From positions 43,891 to 107,890 of the forward strand of contig JAJCZL010000008.1 of the NCBI GenBank assembly GCA_029262415.1: a DNA stretch of 64,000 nt. Reading direction: 5' to 3'. Below the pieces are notes generated by a model. The model did not search any database and was not told the DNA's origin. It saw nothing but the letters and a program-made list of their open reading frames with translations. This DNA is from Deltaproteobacteria bacterium (GTDB lineage: Bacteria; Desulfobacterota; Binatia; UBA1149; JAJCZL01). Shown one piece after another: positions 9,435-19,000 of this stretch (within the stretch, counting starts at the first letter, position 1; each line of letters opens with the position of its first letter). A program made the position numbers and the translations under genes.

Positions 9435-11227
9435 GTGGTGGTTCTGATAACCCGGTTGTTCGTGCGTTCACCGAGGCGCGTGACTGGGCTCTGCGCGCAC
9501 ACAGCGAGCAATTGATTGATGCCGAGATGCTGGCCCGGTTCAGTCAAGTTGAAAGTGCGGTTCCGTCCGACCTGTTCCTCGGAGGTGGTCCACGGCCGTT
9601 GGTTGTCGGGCTGTTTGGTGGCACCGGTGTCGGCAAGTCGAGCATGTTGAACCGCTTTGCGGGCGAGACCGTTGCACGCACCGGAGTCGAGCGGCCGACC
9701 TCGCGTGAGGTGACCCTCTACCTACACACGGGTGTCGCGTTAGCCGATCTACCGGGCTCACTACCCTTGGACAGGCTCCAGGTTAGGCGTCACAAAAACG
9801 CGAAATGGCGCGACGTCTTGTGGCTCGACGCGCCCGATATCGACAGCGTCGAGGGGCGCAACCGCGAGGCTGCACTTGCGTGGCTGCCGCACATCGATTT
9901 GCTCCTGTATGTCGTCAGCCCCGAGCGCTACCGTGACGATGCCGGTTGGCGAGTGCTCGCGGCGCGCGGCGGACGGCACGCATGGATGTTCGTAATGAAC
10001 CGTGCCGATGAATCGGACCCTGCACAGCGCGAAGATTTTGGTCGCATGTTGGCCGAGACGGGGTTTACCGAACCGATGCTGTTCTCGACGTCATGCGCCG
10101 AGGCTCAGTCGGTCCGCGAAGCTGCCGGCGATCAATTGGCAGCCTTGGAGTCCGCGATCGAAGATCTGTTGCGCGACCATGGTGTAGCAGAGCTGCAAAA
10201 ACTCGGTGAAGCTGCGCGTCTCGACGCGCTTGCCACACTGCTACGCGAAGCCTCCGGCGCTGTCGGCAATACGGAACAATGGGCAGCACTGCGGGTCAGA
10301 TGGACGAAGGAGTGGCAGGTCTGCGCTGCAGATCTACGCGCGGGCTTAGACTGGCCCATTCGTGCAATTTCTGAGCGTTTCGCAGCACGGTCTTATGATT
10401 TGAAGGCGCGCTTGCTGACGCGTGCGGCCAAGGTCGCGGTGCCCGCAGCTGCGGGCAAGGCCATGGCCGGGCTTGAGCAGGCGGCCGATGAGGTGCTGGG
10501 TGAGGCAGCGATCGATGCAGCGGTCTCAACAGATACTCGTGTTTCCGGTTCAGGACTTCGCAGCGGTGATCCCAGTGCGGTCGCCGATACCACCGAGGTG
10601 GTCGAACCGCTATGGGACGAATGGGCCCGGCGCCGCTTGGAGACAACCATCGATACCACCGAGCTGGTCGCGCGACGCGGTGGGCTGCCGGCTGAATCCG
10701 TGCGCGCCGGTCTCGAGTCGGCGGCCGAAGCTGCGCCGGCTGCAGTGCGCGGCCGCGCTCAGGAAACGCTGCGCGCAGCATTGGCAAGCCCCGGCAACTT
10801 ACTCAGACGTGCGGCTCGACGCACTGCCCGTTTTCTCAGCGGTGCCCTGCCTGCGGCTGCGCTTGCTTGGGTCGGCTATACGGTAGTACGCGGCTACAGC
10901 GAGGCGGCAGCGGGAGCGGCACCTTACCTGACCTCGGACTTTGCGGTTCACAGTGTCTTGATGGTCGCGGTCGCTTGGAGTTTCCCTTACGCGCTGGACC
11001 GATTGTTAAGACCCGCAATGGAAGAGGTTGCCGCGAAAGCGCTCAGGCGCGGCTTGGCCGAAGGCGTCGAAGATCTTGGACGCGAACTACAGAGGGGTTT
11101 CGAGGGTACCGAGAATCAGGCCGCCGAACTTGCCGGGGCTGCCGTAGAACTTGCCTTGCGAATAGACCCGGGCGCGGTCGGTTCGCACGCCAAGGGCGCT
11201 CTAGCACGGGTAGTTTCGCGCGCCTAG
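9431..11227 (+). CDS. Dynamin-like large GTPase B with C-terminal membrane segments
   Basis: A 598-residue partner of the upstream GTPase. G1 is 'GGTGVGKSS' (63-71), G3 'DAPD' (133-136) in 'WLDAPDIDSV', and G4 'NRAD' (190-193). The G3 surroundings closely resemble those of the upstream protein, so the two are probably distant paralogues. Two hydrophobic stretches ('FLSGALPAAALAWVGYTVV', then 'SVLMVAVAWSFPYALD') near residues 455-515 look like a membrane hairpin, which the first protein lacks. This is consistent with a membrane-bound subunit recruiting a soluble one. It starts in a GTGA overlap. No gene follows on the same strand until 14757. Confidence 0.78.
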   Translation: MSGGSDNPVVRAFTEARDWALRAHSEQLIDAEMLARFSQVESAVPSDLFLGGGPRPLVVGLFGGTGVGKSSMLNRFAGETVARTGVERPTSREVTLYLHTGVALADLPGSLPLDRLQVRRHKNAKWRDVLWLDAPDIDSVEGRNREAALAWLPHIDLLLYVVSPERYRDDAGWRVLAARGGRHAWMFVMNRADESDPAQREDFGRMLAETGFTEPMLFSTSCAEAQSVREAAGDQLAALESAIEDLLRDHGVAELQKLGEAARLDALATLLREASGAVGNTEQWAALRVRWTKEWQVCAADLRAGLDWPIRAISERFAARSYDLKARLLTRAAKVAVPAAAGKAMAGLEQAADEVLGEAAIDAAVSTDTRVSGSGLRSGDPSAVADTTEVVEPLWDEWARRRLETTIDTTELVARRGGLPAESVRAGLESAAEAAPAAVRGRAQETLRAALASPGNLLRRAARRTARFLSGALPAAALAWVGYTVVRGYSEAAAGAAPYLTSDFAVHSVLMVAVAWSFPYALDRLLRPAMEEVAAKALRRGLAEGVEDLGRELQRGFEGTENQAAELAGAAVELALRIDPGAVGSHAKGALARVVSRA

Positions 11228-11358
11228 AGATTACGGTTGGGTCGACGTCTCGCGCGTCAAACGAAACGAGACTGACCCAGGACTGCTCTAAGTTTCATGA
11301 TGCGAGTGGCTCTACAGGCGTTCGCAAGATGAGAAACGCCGTAAACGACAGGCCCGGC

Positions 11359-11382
11359 TGCACATTCCGCGCGGAATGTGCA
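11359..11382. repeat. Perfect 24-bp palindrome sharing its core with one near 63.3 kb
   Basis: Arms TGCACATTCCG and CGGAATGTGCA are separated by CG. The inner 8-base arms ACATTCCG/CGGAATGT recur at 63335-63352, and a near-copy is at 50899-50918. It lies in the non-coding stretch 11228-11484, about 100 bases beyond the response regulator's stop codon. It could be a dispersed repeat or a protein-binding site. Confidence 0.6.
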
Positions 11383-11450
11383 TAACCTCCATGACCCGCC
11401 GCGCAGCCTTGCCCGACGGTCTCGCGCTCGATTTCGCCACATCACCGACC

Positions 11451-11472
11451 GACTCGCCCGGGCGGGTGAGTC
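11451..11472. terminator. Hairpin just after the response regulator gene
   Basis: GACTCGCCC pairs with GGGTGAGTC (one G-T pair) around a 4-base loop, starting 12 bases beyond the regulator's stop codon on the minus strand. There is no T-run after it, so it is a weak candidate for an intrinsic terminator or an mRNA 3'-end stabiliser. Confidence 0.3.
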
Positions 11473-11484
11473 TTGAGTCGGCTT

Positions 11485-11883
11485 CTAGCTCTGAGTCGGC
11501 ATCGCCGCCGTCCCGCCTGCTAAGATCTCGGAGACCGTCGCCAGAAGTTCTTTCAACCTGAACGGTTTCGCAAGCGTACGGCGCGCTCCGAACGCTTTTG
11601 CCGTGGGCAGATAGGAATCGAGGGGTCCCATACGGCTGCCGCCGGAAATCGCGATTATCGGAATCTCCGGATGGGCGGTGGTCAGCTCGTGGATCGTCTC
11701 GATGCCTTCTTTGTCGGGCATGATGATATCGGTAATTACCAGGTCGAAGCGGTCATTCTCTACCAGCGCGAGTCCGGCGTTGCCGTCGCCTGCGGTCGCG
11801 ACGTCGTGGCCCACACTTTCGAGCATTTCCCGCATCGTTTGCAGCAGAAGCTCGTCATCGTCGATGAGTAAGATCCTTGCCAT
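11485..11883 (-). CDS. Single-domain response regulator (CheY-like receiver)
   Basis: A 132-residue receiver domain with no output domain. The acidic pocket is 'LIDDDE' (residues 6-11), the phospho-acceptor Asp lies in 'DLVITDIIMPD', the conserved Ser lies in 'AISGGS', and the Lys is in 'LAKPF'. It starts 6 bases after the hybrid kinase stop codon, and its GGAG ribosome-binding site overlaps that stop codon. The two are therefore co-transcribed and probably form a phosphorelay: kinase, its own receiver, then this shuttle. With no effector domain it probably acts by protein contact. Confidence 0.92.
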   Translation of the reverse strand: MARILLIDDDELLLQTMREMLESVGHDVATAGDGNAGLALVENDRFDLVITDIIMPDKEGIETIHELTTAHPEIPIIAISGGSRMGPLDSYLPTAKAFGARRTLAKPFRLKELLATVSEILAGGTAAMPTQS

Positions 11884-11889
11884 TTTCTT

Positions 11890-14298
11890 CTACTCCGGTG
11901 TTACTTGTGGGTTTGCTGCGGTATCGAGTGCAGTCTGCAGTGCGTTCGATAGGTCCTGAACCAGATAGGGTTTGCTAACATACGCTTTCAGTCCCATCGC
12001 CAACGCGTTTTCCGGAGTGACGGTTTCGCTGTAGCCGGTTGCGATAATGATGGGAAGCTCCGGGCGAACCTGCATCATCAGCTTTGCCATGTCGGCGCCG
12101 CTTAGGTTGGGCATCGCCTGATCGGTGATGACGACGTCGTAGTCATTGGGGGCATCGCGGAAGCATTTGAGGGCCTGCAAGCTATCGGAGATCGCGGTGA
12201 CCGTGTAGCCGAGCTCTTGCAGAATCTCCTGGGTGGTTTCGATCAGATTGACCTCGTCATCGACCAACAAAATCCGAGCGCTACCGCGTTGCGATCCGAG
12301 GCTTGCGATGTTCGCCTGTTCCTCGGGCGTCGCCGCGTCGTTGCAGGATGGGAGATAGACATGGACGCTGGTGCCTCTGCCCGGCTGTGAGTCGATGGAG
12401 ATCTGCCCACCAGACTTCATCACGATGCCGTGGATGACGGCGAGTCCCATGCCGGTGCCTTTGCCGACCGGTTTCGTCGTGAAGAACGGCTCGAAGGCCC
12501 GAGTTTTTGTAGCCTCATCCATTCCGCAGCCGGTGTCGCTGACTGCGATGTGTACGTACTTGCCGGGTTCCATGCCCGCACGGGTCGCGACGAATTCGGC
12601 GTCAGCGTCGAATGGTTTTACCGAAACGCGGAGCGTTCCACCGCGCTCACCCATGGCGTGATAGGCGTTGGTGCACAGGTTCATGATCATCTGGTGGATC
12701 TGGGTTTCTTCGCTGAGTACGCGGACGCTCTTCGAGGTGATCTCTTTGCGAACATGGACCATCGCGGGCAGCGAAGACTGTATGAGAGTCAGTGCCTCCT
12801 CGACCACGTTGGAGACATCGACGGACTTGCGTTCGGCGTCGTTAACGCGGCTGAATGTGAGGATCTGCTTGACCAGGCGAGTAGCGCGATAGCCGGCTTG
12901 CATGACGCGCTGAAGGTTGGTTTTGAGCTTCTCGTCTTCGCCGATTCTCGCCATCGCGAGTTCGGTGTTTCCGATCATTGCCCCGAGCAGGTTGTTGAAG
13001 TCGTGCGCGATTCCGCCGGCCAGGCCGCCCATCGCCTCCATCTTCTGTGCTTGGCGCAGTTGGGACTCTAGGCGAGTCTTTTCCTGCTCGGCCTGCTTGC
13101 GGGCGCTGACGTCGCGCATCATGTAGGTGAGTACGGTTGCGTTCTCGCCGGTTTCGAGTTTCGAGATCGTGGCCTCAGCGGCAAACTCGCCGGTGCCCTT
13201 GCGGAGCACGACGATCTCGCCGTTGCGCCCAATCCTGCGCGCGGTCACGCTCGATTTGAGGAACCCCTCCAAGTAGGACCGGTGGGCTTTGATGCTGTCG
13301 GGCGGCAGCAATCGCTCGAACTGAGTGCCGATCAGCTCCGAGGCGGAGTAGCCGAACATGACCTCGGCGCCATGGTTGAAGATCAGAATGCGGTTGTCTT
13401 GATCGACCGAGATGATCGCGTCGTTGGCAACCTGGATGATCCCCTGGAAACGCGCCTCGCTCTGTCGCAACGCTTCTTCGGTATCGCTACGTTCGATCAC
13501 ACTGGAGAGAAGACCGGCTAGAAGTTCGAGTTCAGACTCGTTCCACTCGCGGTTCTTGGCGCGGCTGAGTAGTCCGAGAAAGCCTTCGCCTGCGCTACCG
13601 TGCGTTAGGGGATGCAAGAGCCCGCTGTTGACGCCCATTGCCGCGAACATCTTACGTTCGGCTTTGGCCCTTAGAGGGAAGTCCGAAAGGTTTTGGAATA
13701 CGACGTTCTCTCCGCTTCGCAGCCGTTCGCACAACCACGGCAACCCTACGTCGAGGTTGGTCGTAGGCAGCGCTTCGGTACGCTCGTTTGACCATTCGAG
13801 TAGCTGGTCGATGGTATCGCTCTTGGGTGACACCGTGATCAGCGCCACGTGACTGCGCGGCATCGCGTTGCCGATCTTGGCTAGCGTCGCGCTGACCTCT
13901 TTCTCAAGGCGCGCGCTCCGCTCGCCGGTAAAGCTGCTCGATACTTTGGCCAGGAGCCGTTGCAGTTCAATCGCCGCGTCCAGAATGGAGCGGGTCTCCT
14001 CGAGTGTCTCGAGAGTCTCCTGTGTGCGCGCAACGGTCCTACGGAAGGCGAGGAGCAAGGTGGTGTAAAACACCACCACGACGCCGGCCTTGACGGGGAG
14101 CGGCATGCTCGACAGCGAATAGTCGAGGGTGCCCGGATTGAACAGGATGTAGGCGTACGTACAGAACGCGGTCGGGATGGAGATGATCAGCCCGTAGTCA
14201 CAGGTGAGGTTGCGTTTTAGTCTACGAAGCTTTGCACGGCGGGCTGTGCGCCGCGTGCGCGTGACCGATTCGGCACGTTCTCTCGATGCTCTTCCCAA
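11890..14298 (-). CDS. Hybrid sensor histidine kinase (TM-GAF-PAS-HisKA-HATPase-REC)
   Basis: About 802 residues. Two N-terminal hydrophobic segments ('YGLIISIPTAFCTYAYILF', 'AGVVVVFYTTLLLAF') are followed by a GAF-like region and a PAS domain ('IIQVANDAIISVDQDNRIL'). The phospho-acceptor His is in 'GGIAHDFNNLLGAM', the N box in 'MNLCTNAYHAM', the G boxes in 'DTGCGMD' and 'GKGTGMGLAV', and a C-terminal receiver has 'ILLVDDE' and 'DVVITDQAMP'. The 'HDFNNLL' H-box is typical of PAS-type hybrid kinases. The TTG at 14298 is chosen because AGGAG lies 8 bases before it; an upstream in-frame start would add 65 residues that do not look like protein. The signal sensed is unknown. Confidence 0.93.
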   Translation of the reverse strand: MGRASRERAESVTRTRRTARRAKLRRLKRNLTCDYGLIISIPTAFCTYAYILFNPGTLDYSLSSMPLPVKAGVVVVFYTTLLLAFRRTVARTQETLETLEETRSILDAAIELQRLLAKVSSSFTGERSARLEKEVSATLAKIGNAMPRSHVALITVSPKSDTIDQLLEWSNERTEALPTTNLDVGLPWLCERLRSGENVVFQNLSDFPLRAKAERKMFAAMGVNSGLLHPLTHGSAGEGFLGLLSRAKNREWNESELELLAGLLSSVIERSDTEEALRQSEARFQGIIQVANDAIISVDQDNRILIFNHGAEVMFGYSASELIGTQFERLLPPDSIKAHRSYLEGFLKSSVTARRIGRNGEIVVLRKGTGEFAAEATISKLETGENATVLTYMMRDVSARKQAEQEKTRLESQLRQAQKMEAMGGLAGGIAHDFNNLLGAMIGNTELAMARIGEDEKLKTNLQRVMQAGYRATRLVKQILTFSRVNDAERKSVDVSNVVEEALTLIQSSLPAMVHVRKEITSKSVRVLSEETQIHQMIMNLCTNAYHAMGERGGTLRVSVKPFDADAEFVATRAGMEPGKYVHIAVSDTGCGMDEATKTRAFEPFFTTKPVGKGTGMGLAVIHGIVMKSGGQISIDSQPGRGTSVHVYLPSCNDAATPEEQANIASLGSQRGSARILLVDDEVNLIETTQEILQELGYTVTAISDSLQALKCFRDAPNDYDVVITDQAMPNLSGADMAKLMMQVRPELPIIIATGYSETVTPENALAMGLKAYVSKPYLVQDLSNALQTALDTAANPQVTPE

Positions 14299-14756
14299 CC
14301 TAGTTACTCCTGGGACACGGCATTGCGCACAGCATGGGCGGGTCCGCGTCCGGGCCGGCCTCAGGCAGCGTCTTTCTTGGTAAGCAAACCAAGTGCCAAG
14401 AGCAGCTTTGTGTCGGACTCCTACTAAATTCGTCTTTCCACGCGGAAACCGCGCGTGTGCCGGTTGCGGAAGGCGATTGGTGCCGTGACACAAAGGCAGT
14501 TCTTTGCCGCAGCAACTGTTCCCGCGTGAACAAGCCGATCGCCGATCTCTGCGCCAGGCCTAGCGCAGCGATACCCGTTGCGCACAAAACACAGAGCGGG
14601 CTTGATCTTGACGGGCTAAACCCAGGTCTTTACAAACTAAATCGCGTACTTGGACGCGCTGTACATACCGGTGTTTTCACCGTAGACCTATGCCCTTGCG
14701 GGGCCGCCCGGACGCTGCGGTGCGGTCGAAATCGCGGTGGCTCGGATTGTGAATCA
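14299..14756. other. Intergenic region between divergent kinase and phosphoesterase genes
   Basis: About 460 bases with no convincing gene. It must contain the promoters for the two divergent units. The frame of the phosphoesterase gene stays open back to about 14334, but that translation is Cys/Arg-rich and unlike protein. No clear promoter motif, riboswitch or terminator was recognised. Confidence 0.5.
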
Positions 14757-16082
14757 ATGGTAGCAAAGCTTCTTTGCGTCGGCGACATGCTCATCGGCTG
14801 TCGTCCGTCGCGGATTCCCGCTGGATTAGCCGAGTACCGGCGCGATGCTTCGGCCCTGTCGCCTGTGGCTGCTTGGCGCAACACGGTTCGATGGGGTATC
14901 GAGCACAGCGTCGATGCCGTAGTTCTCCTCGGCGACGTGCTCTATAGCCCAGACGATCGTTTCGAAGCTTTCGGGCACCTGGAGCGCGGGGTCGGCGATC
15001 TTCTTAACGCCGGAATCCATGTGCTGGCTGTTGCCGGTGAACGCGATAGCGATTCGCTGCCGAGGCTCGCCGAACGGTTTGACGGGTTTCAACTGCTCGG
15101 GCGCGATGGCCGTTGGGAATTCACCACACTGAAGACGAAGTCCGGTTTCGAGGTTCGGCTTCTCGGCTGGTCTTTTCCCTCCGGCCGTTTTCGCGACAAC
15201 CCGCTCGATACCCTCGGCCACAAGTTCAACGACACCACGCCGACCATAGGCCTGCTGCATTGTCATGTAGATGGAGGAAAGAGTCCGCACGCGCCGGTAC
15301 CGCGTGCCACGCTCGAGCGCGCGCCCGCCGATGCTTGGTTGCTCGGTCACGTCCACGAGCCCGGCGACTTGGCCGGCGTTCGCCCGATCGGATACCTCGG
15401 CTCGATCGTCGGACTGGATCCGTCTCAGACCGGCGCACGCGGCCCTTGGCTGGCCGAAGTCGAAGGCCGACGCGACATCAAGTTGACTCATATCCCGATA
15501 GCGCCGTTGCGTTGGGAAGTTTTGGAGATCGACGCTGCGTGTTTCGACACTACGTTGCCCGGAGATCTCGGGGAGGCCATAGGTGCTGCTGTAGCCGACG
15601 GTTTTAAGAAGTTGCACAGGCGTTTGGCCGAAGCTGTCAAAGCCGGGGCAGCCGTCGGCTGCCGCGTGGTAGTGACGGGTCGCAGTAAGCAACACCGTGC
15701 GCTCCGTCACGCACTTGAGAACGATGACGTTGCCGATCGGCATCGTGTGCTCGACGACGTGGTCTATTTCGCCGAGAGTGTCCGTGACGATGCCGAGCCC
15801 ACGCTTGACCTCGAACAGCTCGCGCAGGCGAGCGACCCGCCGGGTTTACTCGCGCGCCGGCTTCTCGCGTTGAAGGCCGGCAAGGAGGAGTGCGAACGCC
15901 TGGTCGACGAGGCATCGCGTGAAATGTCGGCGTTCTCCGAACGCAACGCGAACTGGAGCGCGTTGGGTCCGGTTGAGGAAAACCCGTTCGACACGCGTGG
16001 GCTTTTGCTGCGCGCCGGTCTTACCGCACTCGAGGAACTTCTCGCCCAAGACGGTGGCGATCGGGCGGGGGCTCGGCGATGA
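14757..16082 (+). CDS. YhaO/SbcD-like metallophosphoesterase with altered catalytic motifs
   Basis: A 441-residue protein with the calcineurin-like phosphoesterase layout of Mre11/SbcD/YhaO nucleases. Motif I is Asp10-x-Leu12 where D-x-H is expected. Motif II 'LLGDVLYS' keeps Gly59-Asp60. Motif III is 'GERD' (94-97) in place of GNHD. A histidine pair follows ('LLHCH', 168-170) and motif V 'GHVH' (197-200) is intact. Two metal or catalytic positions are therefore changed. A C-terminal helical part ('LARRLLALKAGKEECERLVDEA') may contact the partner ATPase. It overlaps the ATPase gene by ATGA, the usual SbcD/SbcC or YhaO/YhaN order. ATG 14757 is the first plausible start. It may be a structural rather than catalytic subunit (inference). 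Confidence 0.75.
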   Translation: MVAKLLCVGDMLIGCRPSRIPAGLAEYRRDASALSPVAAWRNTVRWGIEHSVDAVVLLGDVLYSPDDRFEAFGHLERGVGDLLNAGIHVLAVAGERDSDSLPRLAERFDGFQLLGRDGRWEFTTLKTKSGFEVRLLGWSFPSGRFRDNPLDTLGHKFNDTTPTIGLLHCHVDGGKSPHAPVPRATLERAPADAWLLGHVHEPGDLAGVRPIGYLGSIVGLDPSQTGARGPWLAEVEGRRDIKLTHIPIAPLRWEVLEIDAACFDTTLPGDLGEAIGAAVADGFKKLHRRLAEAVKAGAAVGCRVVVTGRSKQHRALRHALENDDVADRHRVLDDVVYFAESVRDDAEPTLDLEQLAQASDPPGLLARRLLALKAGKEECERLVDEASREMSAFSERNANWSALGPVEENPFDTRGLLLRAGLTALEELLAQDGGDRAGARR

Positions 16083-19000
16083 GGCTGCGTCAGATTAACC
16101 TGCGGCGGGTGCCGGGAATCGACCCGCCGTTTTCGCTCAACAACCTGGCTTCGGGTGTCAACGTGATCGTCGGGCCCAACGGTTCGGGCAAGACCTCGAT
16201 TTGCCACGCCGTCGGCGCGACACTTTGGCCAGAGCAGACCCGCTACGACCGCGCTGAGATAGAGACTCTGTGGGAAGAGGGCAGCGAGATGCTGCGCGCC
16301 GACGTCGAGGGCAACCGTGTCTCATGGCAGCGGGCGGGTGCCGACGCAGGCCCTCCCGCGTTACCGGACGGCCACCTAGCTCCGTGCTACACGCTGAGCA
16401 TCCGTGATCTTCTCGGTGAGCATGCCGATACCGACATCGATATCGCTGGACAGATCCGCATACAGATGTCTGGCGGGTACGATCTACAGTCGGTCCTCGA
16501 ACAGCGTTTCCGTGTGGCCCCGCGCGCGGGGATGGTGACTAAGAAAGCGCTTGACGATTCGGAGCGGCGACTATCGGCAGAGCGCAAACGTATGCGCGAT
16601 CTCGCGCAGGACGAAGACCGTCTTACTTCGCTTCGTGCCGAACAGGACCGCGCGCGCAAGGCGCACAGTGACGTGCAGGCTCTCGAACTCGCGATCGAGT
16701 TGGCCGACGTCCGCGCTAGACTCGCCGCGGTACGGGCAGAGTTGGCGTCGATGCCCATTGGCCTGGAGCGGATTACCGGCGAAGAAACAGACCGGGTAGA
16801 TGAGCTCACGCGCGATCTCGCGCAGGCCAATCTCGGTGTCCGCAAGTGCGAAGAGCGCATCAAGGCGGCCGAAGCACAAATAAGAGACTCGCGGATGCAG
16901 AGCGAGGCTATCGACGACGCTTCGGCAGAGAGCTGGCGCGCGCGCGCTAAAGAGCTCGCAGAACTAGAACGCGACCTAAGGCATGCTTCGACAGAGGCGG
17001 AGAAGGCAAGGGCCAAACTAGCGAGCACGCGGGCCGCGCTCGGAGCCGAACCCGGTGGGGACCAGCAGCCGCGCATCGAGCTGTCGGCACTCAGCGACCT
17101 GGAGGGCTTTTTGCAGAGGCGCGCCGATTTACACACGCGGCGGACAACGCTCGAGGAAAGACTGGTGACGCTCGAGAGCGGCGCGGGTGTCGAGGATCCC
17201 GGATCCCTTGCGCGCGGTCTCGACGCACTACGCGAATGGCTCGCGGCGCCGCTTCCGGGTCAACGGGCACGGGTGCCGTTCTGGGTTGTCGTGTTAGCGA
17301 TGATTTCCGCGGGTATCGGTTCGATCTTCGCTCTCGGGGCCAGTCCTTGGTGGTCTTTAGTGACGGGTGCCGGTGCCGGGGTGCTGATCCTTGCAGGCAT
17401 CCTGCGTTTCGCGACCGATGATGCCAACCGCGAACGCCAGCTACACCTTCGGCGCTGGCGTGAAACCGGCCTGGAAGATCCGCCCGATTGGTCGCCGGAT
17501 TCGGTTCGTAAACTTGTCCGCTCGCTGGAGACGCGTCTGGCGCGTTCTCACGTGCAGCGCGAACGCGAGGGCCAGCGACAGGACTTAAAGCAGCAGCTCC
17601 GTGCCGTCGAGGTCATGTGGGAGGGGCTCGAGAAGGAGCGCGAGTCGCTGCGCAACCGACTCGGTGTCGACCTTCCCGAATCCGATCTCGGCGCGCTTGA
17701 ACTCGCCAGGCGGATTCAAAGCTACCGAGAAGCGCTGGGCGATCACCAATCATCGTCGGCTGCCAGTGGCGAGTTGGCCTCCAAGCGCGACTCTGCGCTG
17801 GAAGGCCTGAACCAGTTCCTCCACGTGCAAGGTTACGACTCCGGCGGCGATTCAGCAGGTGTTGTGACCGCACTCGAGAATTTCCAGGGGCGGCGTGCTT
17901 CCTTCCGTGCAGGGCAGGCCGAGCGGATGCGCGCGGAAGCCGAGCGCGCCGAGTACCAGACCAAGGCGACGGTTCTGCAATTACGCGTCACGCGGTTGTA
18001 TCAAGAGCGCGGACTCGAGGACGACGATCGCGACGGTCTTCGCCGCTACATCGACATGTGGCCGACGTACAAAGAACGCCGGCTCGACGAAAGAAAACTC
18101 AGCGGGCGTGTACTCGAATTCGAGCACAAACTCGCCGAGAGAAGCGACCTTGCCGGATTAACGGCTGAGGAAGCTGCCAGGCTCAAGGCAGAAGCCGAGT
18201 CGACGGCACGCCGTTACGAAGAAGCCACGAACGAGATCGGGCAGATCCAAGAGCGCGTGCAGCATGCACGGAACGGCAGTCAGTTGGAGTCTGCGGCTGC
18301 AGACCATCGGAGGGCGCAGGCCGACTTGTTCGATGAACGCGAGCACGCGCTTTTGCGGACTGCAGGTAGGTTCCTGATAGCCGACGTCGAGAAGGAGCAC
18401 GAACTCCATTCGCGGCCGGTCGTTTTGCGTCGCGCGATGGAGTGGTTCTCGTCGTTTACGCGCAACCGTTACGAGCTTGTTCTCACCGAAGGTGCGGATG
18501 CGGTGTTCCGTGCGCGCGATACATCGACGGCGCGCGAGTTATCCATTTCGGAACTCAGCGATGCTACCAGGATTCAGTTGCTGCTTGCCGTGCGCCTAGC
18601 ATTTGCGACCCACGCTGAGCGCGGAGTGCAGATACCGCTGTTTCTCGACGAGGCTCTGAGCACCGCTGATCCCGAGCGTTTTCGCGCCGTGGCCGAGAGC
18701 CTGATGGTGCTTGCCTCCGAGGGGCGCCAAGTTTTCTATCTGACTTCGAACCCCACCGACGCGGCGATTTGGACACAGATCCGCGACTCCGGTTCCAAGA
18801 AGAACAACCGACCGAATGTAGTTGATTTGGCTACCGCGCGTGGACTGCAGGGTTCGGTACTCGACCCTTCGCAACTCAAGCCGCCGCCGGCCAGGGTGAT
18901 CCCGGAGCCCGACGGGGCCAAAGCGGAAGACTACGGCGTGCGTTTGGGCGTGAGTCTTCCCGATCCCTTCATGCCGGTTGACGCCGTACATTTGTTCTAT

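Noticed and set aside
14299..14493. Extended N-terminus of the hybrid histidine kinase
   Set aside because: An in-frame start at 14493 exists, but the added 65 residues look non-coding, while TTG 14298 has AGGAG at a good distance.
14334..14756. Extended N-terminus of the YhaO-like protein
   Set aside because: The frame is open, but the translation is Cys/Arg-rich and unlike the family; ATG 14757 begins the recognised domain.
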